Under the pieces are notes generated by a model. The model worked only from the letters and a program-made list of their open reading frames with translations. It made no database searches and was not told the origin of the DNA. The translations under genes were made by a program, and so were the position numbers. From Guadua angustifolia (lineage: Eukaryota; Streptophyta; Magnoliopsida; Poales; Poaceae): a DNA stretch of 64,000 nucleotides. The DNA is taken from positions 12,366,463-12,430,462 of the forward strand of contig CM070514.1 in assembly GCA_036346375.1 (NCBI GenBank), given 5' to 3'. Of this stretch, positions 9,276 through 20,435 are shown piece by piece (the stretch's first letter is position 1; every line of letters starts with the position of its first letter).

Positions 9276-10980
9276 ACGGTCGCCTAGGCACTCGGAGCCA
9301 GCCTGCTGTCACAATTTGCCTTAATTGGCAGGCTGGGTGGCGGAGCCACCTGGGCAGTCCAAGGTGGAGCTGGGGGGCGTTAGGCAGTCCAAAGCGGCAT
9401 TGAGAAATGTTTACTCGGATACTTCAGAAAACCGGCGTATCGGTATCGGATACTCATATGTATCAAATATGATCGGATAACATATCCTGCCCATACCGAT
9501 GAATTTCCTATTTTCAAAAAATAAAATAATTCATGATACTTACCTGATACTTCCCCAATAACTCTCAACCATTATACCTCTACCAACTCAGAAGGGGATG
9601 CTGAAATCATTTATTCCCATCCCGCAATCCCTTCTCGCTCCCTACACCACCGCCCCTGCTCCTTCCCCTGGCTCTCATGCCAACATTCATCTCCCCATAT
9701 AGATAGTGGCACATGGCACCCCTCTCTCTACCGATGTGACATCGTCACTGGTCCTCACACAGAGTGAGTCATCCCACTAGTACCCTTTTTCCCTCTTAAT
9801 TGTGATAGTGTGGTACACTCCCAGGCAGCTAGCAGTAGCTAGAAGCTAGTGAGGGCAGTAGCAACTAGAAGGCATATGGCTATGGCTGGTAGAAATAGAA
9901 GCGCATGATTGTGGAAACGTTTGGGGCAGCAGTAAACTAGATGCCCTAAGCCACTTGCTATGGGTTGATGGGCCTTCAAGATGATCTAGCCCATTTGCTT
10001 CTTCACTTTCTTTGTTATTGTCTCTTATGTCTATTTTATGTATGATGTACCATAACTCATATGTTTCTTTATTATTTTATTTTTATTATATATACACACA
10101 TGTATTGCTGTATCAGTTTTTTGGGAAATGGCGTATTGCATATCTGTATCGGTATCGACGTATTCAGGCATCTTAGGCGTTGAGGTCAGCTAGATCAAGG
10201 TTAGCCCGGGCCAAATTGACACGTCATCATTGTTTCCACCGCTGAATCCACCTCACCACCACCAGATTTGTCTTCCTCGCTAGCGAGTCCTCTCCCGCGT
10301 CGATTGGGCCACCCCCAACGATGAATCCTCTTCCACTATCGATTTGGTCCTCTCCTCTACAAAAGTGCTCCCTCCCTCCTTGTGGGCTGCCTCTGCTCCC
10401 CCTCCCCTTCCCTCCCTCACCTCCTCTCTCCCCTGTTCGCTGGTTTCCAGGGCCCTCTCCCTTGCTATCAACTCCTCCTCCCCTGTTTTTAGTCTGCTGC
10501 CTTGGCGCTAGGCGCCACCCAACCGCCCGACTAGCGCCTAGCGCCTTGGGGCACCATGTCTAGGACTTTCTTTCCAACGGTCTTCTTCACCTAACCATGG
10601 CTAAGAATATGGTATATCTGCAGCCTCCCTCCCTCCCTCTTATCTAAGACGAACCCTGACGTTTCACTCATGTATCGGGATTGTTTTAATTACTCTTTCA
10701 CATTAATAGACAGATATGATTGGATAGTGGATACACATTGGAGCCTTATCAGTGGTGTACTAGTATCCGATATGCATCACTATACTGGGTTCACAACTTA
10801 TCTAACGTATCAGAACATTAGATCCCCCCCCTCTGTGTACCAATATCCCACACATATCACGATACTGGTACACAACTTACCCAACGTATTGGAGCATTAG
10901 AGCTCATGAATGACTAATAGAATCCCTGCAAGAACAGTAACAGGTCGTGGGACCCAACACCATGACAATTACATGAACAG
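9276..10980. other. Intergenic, scattered repeat fragments
   Basis: No gene recognised. Phrases such as CGGTATCGGATAC (about 9440) and ATCGGTATCGACG (about 10150), and GCGCTAGGCGCC-type palindromic words (about 10505-10545), look like ends of old DNA transposons, but no matched TIR and TSD pair could be confirmed. The C-rich stretch 10360-10480 gives a spurious proline-rich frame. Confidence 0.35.
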
Positions 10981-11161
10981 ATATAGAATTGCAGGCTAGA
11001 GAGATTATAGAAATTAAGTGTGGCACTCAGGCTGACAGTTTGCAACTTGAATTTGGATCCATGGGGCAAAACTTGGCAGGTGTGCTCAGCAAAGTTGAAA
11101 ACCATGTAACAAAGGTGCAGTCTGAGAGTGCTCAAGATGGTGCTGCAGGAGGATCCGTGAG
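10981..11161 (+). pseudogene. Exon-like segment of an unidentified gene
   Basis: The plus strand is open from about 10983 to 11161, reading IELQAREIIEIKCGTQADSL then QLEFGSMGQNLAGVLSK and VENHVTKVQSESAQDG. It has ordinary codon usage, is bounded on the left by a possible acceptor (CATGAACAG, ends 10980) and on the right by a good donor (GTGAG|GTAAAC). I do not recognise the protein; the amphipathic pattern suggests a helical or coiled-coil segment. No further exons were found, so it may be a captured gene fragment. The antisense frame at 10914-11228 looks like its shadow. Confidence 0.35.
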
Positions 11162-11628
11162 GTAAACTTGAGCAGGTATGCTCAGGAATGGCTGCTATCC
11201 CTCTAGTGATACTTGTAAACTTGAGCACATAGCTGGGCCTAGCATTCTTTCGCTAACAGTTTGGTTCAGATTTGACTAAACCAAAGCTCATCATCATCCA
11301 CCTAAGTCTGTCATCAAATATTTAGTCCTGAATGGCCACAATTCATACTTCCTAGCGGAAAAACATGGAATATCACTAGCTAAGGCCATCTTGATTAGTT
11401 TGAAAATGTAGAACAAGTTGGATGGGCACAGCAAGATGCATATCTACAACACACTTTCTGCACAAACGCTAATTGAAATACTACAAACAAAATACTAATT
11501 GAACTGCATTGTTTGAATGCTAGGGCTACAAGTTTTAGCGAATATCAGGTAATATAAGCTTCAAATGCAACTAATAGTTTCGACTTTCACTCAACTAGGG
11601 TCTATCATCAATTCTCTATTTGAATAAG

Positions 11629-12506
11629 GGATAATTCATACTATACCACTTCGAAGGTTGGCAACCACCGAAATATTACTCCAAAGATTTCTCTTTAGAG
11701 AATACCATTCCAAATCCCATTTCCACTCTTTCCCCCTTTTTAAATCATTTTGCACCTTTTAACCCATGCGAAAAGACACATTTGCCCCCACGCTTAATAG
11801 TATGGCATTTGCATTATTATGTTGAGTAGCTATATGTTAAGTATTGCATAGTATCTAGCATTCTACCTGATTTAGCATGCCCTCAGCTTCCCTGACTCTA
11901 GAACCTATGTTAGTAGAACGTTAGTCGATTGTATGTTTTTAAATGTGTTATGTCCCAAACTGTTAGAATCCTCATATTGCAATGTGTATCTCTTGTTCAA
12001 CCAGCTTCCTTCAATCCTACTTTTTTGTTTTGCTATCAAGTACTTTTTCGAGACACATTGTTTTTAGCATATATCATGTGTGAATATGTTCATTGTATAT
12101 TTCAATCCTGCACTTGATGGTTGCTTCCATCGAGTATCTTATGTGCCTGGATGGCATGGTAAAGACAACATCAAGATAACTTACATTAGTCACGGGACAT
12201 AGCGGTATCCACAACAGAGCATTATTCACAACGGAGCCTCACGGTCACAAGTCACAGGACCACGGTCACAGCCGGCCTAGCCCAATCATTTTTGCAATCT
12301 CAAAACAAAATATTTGGTTGGTTCCCACTAGAGGGGAAATGTGTATTTTCACGCCCGTTAAAAGATACAAAATGATGTAAAAATGAGGAAAATAGTGAAA
12401 ATGATATCGCGTGCAACCAAACATATTTAAAGTGGTATTCACTAAAAGAAAAATAAATGGAGATATTGCGGTGGTTACCTTAGGAGTGGCATATTAGGAA
12501 TTATCC
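11629..12506. mobile_element. Non-autonomous element with long inverted repeats (MULE-like)
   Basis: The left end reads GGATAATTCATACTATACCAC and continues through GGTTGGCAACCACCG to CATTTTGCACCTTTTAAC. The reverse complement of the right end reads GGATAATTCCTAATATGCCAC, through GGTAACCACCG, to CATTTTGTATCTTTTAACG. The inverted repeats are about 150 bp and diverged; total length is about 880 bp with no transposase frame. Long TIRs suggest a Mutator-like MITE, but the flanking 9-mers (TTGAATAAG and GAAAAACAA) do not match, so a TSD is not confirmed. If the adjacent exon is real, this element lies in its first intron. Confidence 0.6.
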
Positions 12507-12553
12507 GAAAAACAAAAGGTTAGAAAGGGCAGGAGAGGAGCGGTGGAGCTCAC

Positions 12554-12834
12554 CTGTCGGAGTGGAGGATATCCTTGATGAGCTGCACGACGGGGTCGAT
12601 GTCGCAAAGGATTTCCGCCTCCGCGGCCCTCCACGGTAGCGGAGGCTCCGGCTCCGCGCCCGGGGCGTCGGGCAGCTTCGACGCCGGCGGCTGCGGGGCG
12701 GCAGGGGTCTCGTCGGAGGTGGGGGCGACGGAGAGGAGGCGGCGGCGGGACAGAGCCGGTGCAGCGCACGGCGCCAGGCGGACGCGGAGGAGGAGCGGCG
12801 CGGCGGCGCGGGCGAGGGCGGCGGCCAGGGCCAT
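12554..12834 (-). CDS. First exon of a DCL-like (DUF3223) organelle-targeted protein
   Basis: The minus strand encodes 93 residues from an ATG at 12834 to a splice donor (CGACAG|GTGAGC, GT at 12553-12552). The N-terminus (MALAAALARAAAPLLLRVRL...LSRRRLLSV) is Ala/Leu/Arg-rich with no acidic residues, typical of a plastid or mitochondrial transit peptide. The exon ends in AEAEILCDIDPVVQLIKDIL then HSDR, matching the start of the conserved DCL domain, in which ILHSDRYGDGEFLS is characteristic. Tomato DCL acts in plastid rRNA maturation and chloroplast development; that function is only by family. I could not find downstream exons between 8.5 and 12.5 kb, so the gene is truncated or its remaining exons are unrecognisable. 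The 12501-12896 and 12494-12769 frames are shadows. Confidence 0.62.
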
Positions 12835-12909
12835 GCCGCTCGGTTACGGCGGGGTGGGTAAGCGTGAGGTGGAGTGACTGGTGAGCGCGGCGTCACTCAA
12901 CGGTCAAGA

Positions 12910-12922
12910 GGTGAGGCCCACG
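12910..12922 (-). promoter_or_regulatory. Site II-like motif upstream of the DCL-like exon
   Basis: The minus strand reads CGTGGGCCTCACC about 85 bp upstream of the start codon. It contains TGGGCC, the plant site II element bound by TCP factors and frequent in promoters of nuclear genes for organelle proteins. Presence is seen; function is inferred. Confidence 0.35.
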
Positions 12923-14340
12923 GAACGGAACAGCCCCCGAAGCGCGTGTGCCGTCTGCCGTGCGTGTTTGATTGTTTTATCGCAGATGAATCATGAATGC
13001 TGATGCCAATCCGCGTCAGTTCATAAAATGCTCTAAAAAATTTAGCCTTCTAATTCGATTATTTCGTAGAACTGTAACCTCAGGATCAAAATCTCTACTA
13101 AATTATAAAATAGTTTTTATAATAAAAAAATTCATCACACCATGAAAAAAAACAATGCCACATCTTTCTCTGTGTTATCAGTTATCACATGGAAGTCGCA
13201 ACCATCCGCATGTTATTATGCCATGATATCTTTCAGCCACCCACAACCACCGTTTCGTAACTTTTGTTGGTGCCCTCTATCACTTGATCCAAAATCACCA
13301 CCTCCTCAAGCCACTGTCGTCGAGCACGAGTCGTTGAGCAGCAGTGTCGTGCAGATGCAGTACATCCTCTGATCTACCTCCGGCAACATTGATGCCTAAG
13401 ACCTACGCAGGCAAGCTCCTGTAGAGCGCTCCTCCCTAGACTTCGGTTGAGCACCACCGCGTCGATCTAATGGCAATAACAACAACGAACTGACTATAAC
13501 TTCAACCTTACTTCGACCTCGGCGTCATCAACATAACTCATCGCCGCTATAGATCTACTTGGTCGAAACTCAACCTAGACACCGTGATCAACACGTGTAA
13601 GAGATCAAAGAAAGCATAGGTTGACCTCTATCGCTACCTCGGAATTCTTCCCAAGGTTATGGGCGTTGGAGACGGTAGCGCCTAAGACCGCCCTCGATGT
13701 TCACCGGGACAACCTGGAGGGGATCAAAGTGCTGCTGGATGTGGTGCAGTTCATGGCCATGAAGACATGGAGTCCTTGGTGAAGGTGGCGTCCGCTGTTT
13801 GGCGATGCACTGCTGTATTCTTCCAATATTTACCTATTCTTGCCTTATTATTTTTTAATAGCGTTGATTAAATTTGATAAGCATTTGGTTTGTTACCAAA
13901 TTTTGACATGATTCCCTTCTCCCTTGGGTTCTATAGTCTATTTTCTTGCTAATCTTTGGCCAAAATATTGATAGCCAATTTGGTGACCAAATTTTGGTAA
14001 TGCCAATGGAAAGGCAAGCATTACTAAATTTGTAATCAAACTACCCTAAACCATCAGTTTCTTGTGCAAGCAGCTGAAACGAAAGAGTTTTGAGAGGAAT
14101 GGGATCTCATCAATGGCCGGTATACCAAGTTACCGACCCAATATATTCGAGCTGATATGCAATGATTACCCATTCAAAAATACAAATCAGACCGAATGTT
14201 CAAGAAAGTGTCCATGTAATGTGCTTTCAAAACAACATATTAGCTGAGATCAAATGTCTCGAGGTGTTGATAAGCATACAAAAATATATATAGTCCGATT
14301 AGGAGTGCTAATCTTGATTGCCTCTCATTATGCAGTGTTA
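12923..14340. other. Intergenic with MITE-like sequence
   Basis: No gene recognised. Sequence around 13600-13800 has a codon-like plus-strand stretch (SPGQPGGDQSAAG and HEDMESLVKVASAVWRCTA) that ends in stops and matches nothing I know. Around 13880-14045 words such as TTACCAAATTTTG and its complement repeat, as in a small inverted-repeat MITE, but clear borders were not found. Confidence 0.35.
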
Positions 14341-14345
14341 CTTCT

Positions 14346-15296
14346 TGACGAATACTGATACCAGAGGTACCTCACAGCAAGGTCTTGGTCAGGCTACGAG
14401 GGATCTCCCACCTACGACACGGCCCCACGGAGCGCGCCGATCCGATTACGAGTCGGACTCCTAGCAACCCACAGTCAGGCCTCGGGTCGGAGCTACCGAA
14501 CACTCTTACTCAATCGCCGAGCGAAGGCACAAGCGTCCCCCGACCCCGTCGCTGGTCGGGACCCCGGAAAAGCCCCGTCTAGGTGACTACGGCCATGTCA
14601 TCGATCGACCCCGAGGTCGGCCAACCCTCATCTGAACAAGGTAATCTTGCTAGGCGTTCCTTCCCAAAGCAATGTCAGAGACGCCGCCCACGCGGCCCCT
14701 ACCTCTGACAGGCGCACAGAGGACAGGAACGTGCCTTCCCAACGAAGCAACGCTAGCTAACCCTACCGATAGGACGTAGCTAGCTGAACCTACAAAAGCA
14801 TCATGGCGCGCGCAGGGACCCGTCAATTCCGGAGATCGCAATCTCCAAGGATAGTGCGCCCTGGTTGTCCCTCTCTCCTAGACCCTATGTAACCTGCTCT
14901 CTTCGCCTATATAAGGAGAGGTGGGATCTCTAGGTCGGGGGCTCTCTCTCTCTCTCGTTTTCTTCTTCATGCACCAGAAAACTTTCTCCGGGCGTTGAGC
15001 ATCCGGCTCGTTCCCCCGACCCCGGTGGTCGGACGAAGCTCCCGAGCTCACTCACACAAACGAGCACTAAGGGCCTGTCCTTAGTCCTCGCATGTAATCC
15101 GCCATACCCCAGATCAACAAGATCCTCCGCCACAAACTGGAAGTAGGGACGTTCGGCCCGAACCAGTATAAATTTGGGACTCCCTAGCTCGATCCAGTGT
15201 TCATCCGAGGCTTCGTTAGCCTAACCATTCGAGGAGAGGGGGCGCGCGATCCCCTATACTTACAAATCTACTTGCCGGTTATGCGAAACACCGACA
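14346..15296 (+). repeat. 5' LTR of the Tat-like element
   Basis: About 951 bp. It contains a TATA box TATATAA at 14908-14914, followed by a (CT)n tract near 14940-14957, and ends CACCGACA directly before the primer region at 15297. It aligns to 34882-35811 with several short scrambled patches, for example 14695-14835 against 35210-35345. Confidence 0.82.
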
Positions 15297-15316
15297 GTTG
15301 GCGCGCCAGGTAGGGG
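15297..15316 (+). other. Primer-binding-site region of the Tat-like element
   Basis: GTTGGCGCGCCAGGTAGGGG follows the 5' LTR directly. This junction is characteristic of grass Tat-like elements. I do not assign the tRNA. Confidence 0.6.
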
Positions 15317-15319
15317 GAT

Positions 15320-15600
15320 TTGCGCGTCATCTCCGTGATCTCCGGATTCCCATTTCCCTCCTCGATGGTCTTCTTCACCAACGACGGCGCGAACTCGACG
15401 ACGTGTTCGTGTCAGGAGCGGAGCTCGTTCGCCTTCCTCGACTTCACCACCCAAAGGGGTGTCCGCAGCCGCTACGCCACTCCAAGGATCCCCGTGGGCG
15501 GGCCCTTCACCGCTATGAAGGTCTCCCAACTCGCCACCGTTCGACTGGAAGATCCAGATGGTGATATTGCAGCGCTGGGACCTACGCTCCGGCCGCCCTC
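15320..15600 (+). pseudogene. gag-like 5' reading frame of the Tat-like element
   Basis: The plus frame reads MVFFTNDGANSTTCSCQ, FLDFTTQRGVRSRYATPR and PVGGPFTAMKVSQL. It resembles the leader or gag start of Dasheng/RIRE2-type grass elements, which begin MVFFTNDGA. It runs on without similarity to about 15829. No gag core or zinc knuckle was found. It is probably a vestigial frame retained with packaging signals; that role is inferred. Confidence 0.45.
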
Positions 15601-15614
15601 GCGGCTCCTAAAGG

Positions 15615-16850
15615 CTATGGTGATTCAGTGGGCGTTACTCGTGAAGGAAAGAGGCAAGATATCGAGGAAGATGTCCAAAAAACATCACACCATACAAAAG
15701 CAAAAGGAAGTGGAGGCGCCAAAGAAGTTCTCACCGAGGCGTCATCACTATCCAAGCCGTTGCTGCTCACGACGACGTCCCCCTGCGCCGCAACTTTCTC
15801 CGCAGCCGCTCGCACCCTGGCTCGAATAGGGCTCGCGTCTCCTTCGATCCCGGCGACGGCCGCCATCGGGTCGAAGGTAGCGTCGCGGCCGGGCGAGAAG
15901 AGAAAGACGCGTGCTCGCGACGTCGATGGCGAGCCCCCGCCCCTCGCGAATGGAGCGCTCGCGTAAGGCTCGGGGCAGATCGGCGAGGGTGTCGGCCGCC
16001 TGGGTGAGCCCGTGGGCATACCCCGTCGAGGTATGGTCCAGTGGTTCCTCCAGCCTCACCCCAAGCGGCTTCAGGCTCCTCCCTATGCTCTCGAAGACCG
16101 GGCGAAGCATAGGCAGAAGGGCCTCACGCGAGGCTCGCAGACTATTCATGTTGTCACGGCGGCTCGATCTCGGCGGCCTCGGCTCGAGCCTGGCCGCGGA
16201 TGTGTCTCCTCGCTCTCCTTGGCGAAGCCTCTCGCATGCCCGGGTGAGGGCTACATTCTGCTTGCCGCCTCTGCCGCAAGGGAAGTGGCCCTCGCAATAT
16301 GGGCATTAAGAGAGGCCTCCAGCCGTGCCAATGCGACTGACAAGTCCGACGACCGGGCCACCACCAAAGGAGCATGACCCGGAGCGATCGGAGGGGCATC
16401 GGAAGCTGCGCCACCTGTGTCCGTCTCCCCCGTCGCGGCGACCACAGACGGCCGACCTATACGCAGGCCGGAGGCGCTAAAAAGGGGGAACGGCCCGATG
16501 TCAGCAAAAGGCGGAAGGCGGAATTCAAAGCCACCCCGAGGCCGGCAGTCAATACGTACCCGCGGAGGGGAATCCTAATGCGAAGGGACGACGGAGGCAG
16601 CATGACCCTGTCCCCCGTCGCGGTGCCAGAGGGCGTCAAGGCCGAGCGCCTCTTGAGTTCGGGGCCGTGGGCCGCAATGCCTCCCATTTCCAAGCCACCC
16701 GGTCACCGCTGCCGTCGGCCATCCTGCCGTTCGAGATTCTGCTACTCCTTCTCTCTTGCGCCGGGACAAAAGGGCAGAAAGAGGTGGAAAAGCGAGATGA
16801 CGAAAAAGAGTAACGGCCCCCAAATACTCCGTGCAGTCTTTTCAAAGGCA
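15615..16850 (-). pseudogene. Antisense ORF (aORF) remnant of the Tat-like element
   Basis: Opposite to the element, minus frames carry LARLEASLNAHIARATSLAA (about 16350), FESIGRSLKPLGVRLEEPL (about 16080) and TFDPMAAVAGIEG (about 15850). The last two match the order and wording of the aORF of the other Tat element in this window (RMARSLQPLGVELNEQL near 62085 and SFDPMATVIRIEG near 62290, plus strand). So two Tat elements in opposite genomic orientation keep homologous genes antisense to their own transcript. Several frame changes break it. In the family this gene lies downstream of pol, which here is deleted. Confidence 0.55.
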
Positions 16851-17149
16851 GGGCGAAGTGGCCACAGTGCGCACATTAACTTCGCACCTCGAACGACGTG
16901 ACGCGCTCTCTCCGTCCCTCCTGTGGCGCATCATGGCACGACCCTTCAACTTCGGCCACTGGACGAACCGCATCGGGAAAGGCGGGCCAGAACCGCCACG
17001 ACTCCTCCCGCCTCCAAAAATAAAAGATAAGGCAATCTTTCCCTTACAAGTTCTTCTGCATTCGTTTTCCACTCCGCGTCCGAGCGCTGTGTAGTGATCG
17101 TAAGCCCGATCCCCACATATCGCTCGGGGGCTACAAGCTCACACCCTCA

Positions 17150-17575
17150 TGGGTCGGGTGACCGAGTCGGCTATGTGGTCCTCCCTAGCGGTAACTTCCT
17201 CGACCCGAGCACTACGGCCTACGCCCCAGCGGCTACGGTTGCGAAGTAGTGCTCTGTGGAAAAAGGGAATACCCGTGTGGAGCAACCTCTAGTCGGTCGG
17301 AAACACTCCTCTCCCCCGCAGGTGTAGATGAGCAGCGTATACCCAAGGTTCTTACACTCACGCGGGCCGGGCAATCCGGTCTGCTATTAGGTCCTCCCCA
17401 ACGGTAGTCCCTCCGACCCGAGCGCTACGGCCTACGCCCCAGTGGCTACGGTTGCGAAGTAACACTTCGTGGGAGAAGGGAACACCCGTACGGTACGATC
17501 TTTGGTCGGTCGAGAACATTCCGGCCCCGCGGCGAGTGCAAGCGAACCCCTCATTATCCGGGCCTTCCTAAAAAC
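17150..17575 (+). repeat. 213-bp tandem duplication in the Tat-like element
   Basis: CGACCCGAGC plus the following phrase GGCTACGGTTGCGAAGTA occurs at 17201 and 17414 with matching flanks (CGGTAACTTCC/CGGTAGTCCC before, GGGAA(T/C)ACCCGT after). There are two diverged copies, about 213 bp each. No protein frame is associated. Confidence 0.6.
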
Positions 17576-18125
17576 GTCAACACGACAACCCGCGCTTATA
17601 TGACCCCCGTGGTTTCCCAAGCCACGATCGTCGGTTGTTCGTCATCCCCAGAAAGCACGGAGGATGTAAATCGGACTAGTATGATGATCCGAACGGCCAT
17701 TCGGTTCCCCCCGCGATGGTAACCCTTTCGGCCCAGTCCATGGCATTTTGCAGGAATGGAAATCGCGAGAAGCAAGGGAGCGGCAATGTCGAAGGATGGG
17801 AAAACGACCTGGCCCCCGTTACCTCAGAATTTGCAGGGACCTATTAAGGTGCGTGCAAGCCGGACACACATCAACCGGTCGTTTACCAACTCAAGCATCA
17901 TGTATCGCGTCACAGACACTACGACAAGCCGTCGGTAAGACATGCCGCCCCCCGACCGTTTCGTTTCGCATCTTAATTCCCGCACGCACATTAAATGCTT
18001 GCAGGGACGTCGGGGTATCGCTCCGGGCTAGACGCCCCGCGACCCCTTAACTCCCGCCTTCGGGTCGGTTCAAACCGACCCGAGGCAGGAGGAAAAGCCC
18101 ACCAGGCCTTCGCGGCCTCGAGGTG

Positions 18126-19623
18126 TGAAAGGACCGAGATGTCGCCTAGAGGGGGGGTGAATAGGCGTTTACAAATTTTAAATAGCAATGAAATTTAAAC
18201 TTGGATACTCGAATTCACTTGATCGTCGAGTGGTTGAGACGATCCAGAGCCAAATTTCGGATAGTCCGAACTGGTTCGAGCACAAGAACCCTAGAAAATA
18301 GATCTAGCAAATCTAGAGTATGATCCTAGTGTCAAATGATGTATCTTGGCTAAGATTACTTGCAGAAAGTGAAATCCCACCAATATCTACTGCAAGAACC
18401 TATTAAACCCTTGAATCTCCAAAAGATTTAACTAAGCACAAAGTGAGTAAGTGAGAAATTCAAGAACCAAGAAAACACACCGATTTTTCCCGAAGTTCGG
18501 ATCCTTGAGGGGATCCTACGTCTCCGTTGAGGCGGCACAAAGACGGGGTCTCTTTCAACCCTACTCCTCTAGGTGTTGCACCGAGCACTCACCTACTTTT
18601 CTTTGAATCCTTCCCTTGCGGAGGTGGATTTGACCTTCACAAACTTCCGGCGGCGTCCCACACGAAGATCGGGAGCTCACCGGTGACTCCTAGCCGTCTA
18701 GGAGTCCTCAACCTCCAAGAGTAAAAGATCTCGCAAGAAATCCGATTGAGGATGAACCACGTGCTCAAGATGAATCACAAAGCCTTAATCTTCCAATCTC
18801 TCAACTTAATCTCCCTCCAAGGTTTCAAGAATCAAAGATTTGAGGGAGGAGAATCACTTAGACTTGAGAGAGTGAGAGAGCTGTTGAAAATGTATTGAAT
18901 GCACTTCCCTATCTGTAGGTGGGAGTTGGGGAGGTATTTAAAGCCTCCAAAAAACTAGCCGTTTTTCACTTCAGCCCGAGACTGTTCGGATAGTCCGAAC
19001 CGGGGTTCGGACATTCCGAACCAAATGGAATCAGGGCTACTGAGTATACTGTTCGGATAGTCCGAACGCGACTTCGGATAGTCCGAACCAAAATGACCTA
19101 GCCCTAACCGAGGGGGTCCGTTCGGATACTCCGAACCAATGTTCGGACATTCCGAACCAAAATGAGCTCGACCAACAGAGAGGGCTAGCTCGGATACTCC
19201 GAACCTATGTTCGGACATTCCGAACCAATTTTTGCCTGAGCAACCGAGAGGGCCAGTTCGGACATTCCGAAGGTTTGTTCGGATACTCCGAACCATTTTG
19301 AACTTTTTGCCCCCAAGACTTTACACATTGACTCATATTTAGACTAGGATTCATCATTGAGCACCTTGGATCATTCTAAAACTATTTCTTGCCAAATCCC
19401 TCTTAATAGTACGGCCATCCTTAAACTCAAATAAAATTTAAAAAGCATATACAACCGTTGAGTTTAACCGACGCCTTTTCTTCTCGAATTTGAGGGACCT
19501 TTTTCCTTAAGCGACTTTCCCATGAGCGTATTCATCTGTTCATAATACTCATAAAGCTCATTAGTCACTTAATCTTGTTGTCATTAATCACCAAAATCAT
19601 TAAGGGGCCTAGATGCACTTTCA
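18126..19623 (-). repeat. 3' LTR of the Sirevirus
   Basis: 1498 bp. The TATA-like TTTAAATA (minus) is at 18942-18935. Ten 15-bp palindromes lie just upstream of it at 18985-19292. It is nearly identical to 28141-29637 apart from scrambled patches around 18170-18260. The minus-strand PPT AAAAAGGGGGAGA abuts it at 19637-19625. Confidence 0.93.
18985..19292 (-). promoter_or_regulatory. Phased palindrome array, putative LTR enhancer
   Basis: Ten palindromes of the form TTCGGA(T/C)A(G/T/C)TCCGAA start at 18985, 19006, 19052, 19073, 19121, 19142, 19189, 19210, 19257 and 19278. Within each of the five pairs the starts are exactly 21 bp apart, about two helical turns; pairs recur every 67-69 bp. The nearest member is 43 bp from the TATA-like box at 18942-18935, on its upstream side for minus-strand transcription. 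Sireviruses are known to carry palindromic motifs in their LTRs. Binding of a dimeric host factor is inference. Confidence 0.7.
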
Positions 19624-20060
19624 ATCTCCCCCTTTTTGGTGAATTGATGACAACACGATTAGATTTAGATAAAATTTGAAATGAGAGAGTATTTGGAAAA
19701 CCAAATACACGGAGAAGCTCCCCCTAAATGTGTGCATTGAAATAATTTGAGTGGAATGTCAAATGCACAAATTTACGGGAAATTTTGCGAGAGCTCCCCT
19801 AAATTTCTGCTTTCGAGAGAATATAACAAGATATATAGCAGATAATTTGCATAAATAAACATGACATGATATCACACAAATGCATTGCTAAAAGGAAATT
19901 GAATTCAAGCAAATTGTTCGACAAAATTTCAACAACCAACAAGCATAAGCAACAATAGCAACAATAGTTCAACTAGGTCAACCAAACACAAGTATAAGCA
20001 ATCTAATGCAAACGAAATAAATAAACTAATGCTCCTCACTCCCCCTTTGGCATCAAGGCA
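19624..20060 (-). other. Multiple PPT-like purine tracts before the 3' LTR
   Basis: On the minus strand, purine tracts occur at about 20048-20036 (CCAAAGGGGGAGTG), 19734-19721 (TTTAGGGGGAGC), 19806-19794 (TTTAGGGGAGC) and 19637-19625 (AAAAAGGGGGAGA, adjoining the LTR). Several repeated PPTs upstream of the 3' LTR are a reported Sirevirus feature; the LTR-proximal one is the probable priming site. Confidence 0.65.
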
Positions 20061-20435
20061 CCAAAAGGGGTCACTCCTCGCTGCCATCATCATCGCCGCA
20101 TTTCTTTGTCATTGTCCCGAGCTGGCACATATTGAGAGTCGCCCTCATCGTCACTAGTGGGAGCAGAGACGGCGGAAGATCAAAGAGTCACGTCGCGAAT
20201 CAACTGTCATTGAATCGATCGACTCGGACTCTCAAGAGCGTGATAAGTTGAGCTTCCCTTTTATGACATTAAGCTGACGGCGAGTGTCGGTGATCTTCTC
20301 ATTCATCTTCTTGATCTTCTTATGATTCTTGATCCCAAGACAGAAAATAGCACGAAGCATGTTCTTGATGGAGCCGCTTGGGGAAGAAGGATCAGCTGCA
20401 GAAGGTCTCACAAGGAACACGACGACCTTTGGGAG

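Noticed and set aside
12494..12896. Overlapping proline- and alanine-rich frames on both strands
   Set aside because: These are shadows of the GC-rich DCL-like exon; only the frame starting at 12834 has a transit peptide, a domain match and a splice donor.
18985..19292. Regularly spaced short repeats as a CRISPR array
   Set aside because: The repeats are 15-bp palindromes 21 bp apart with no unique spacers, inside an LTR of a plant retrotransposon; no cas genes are present.
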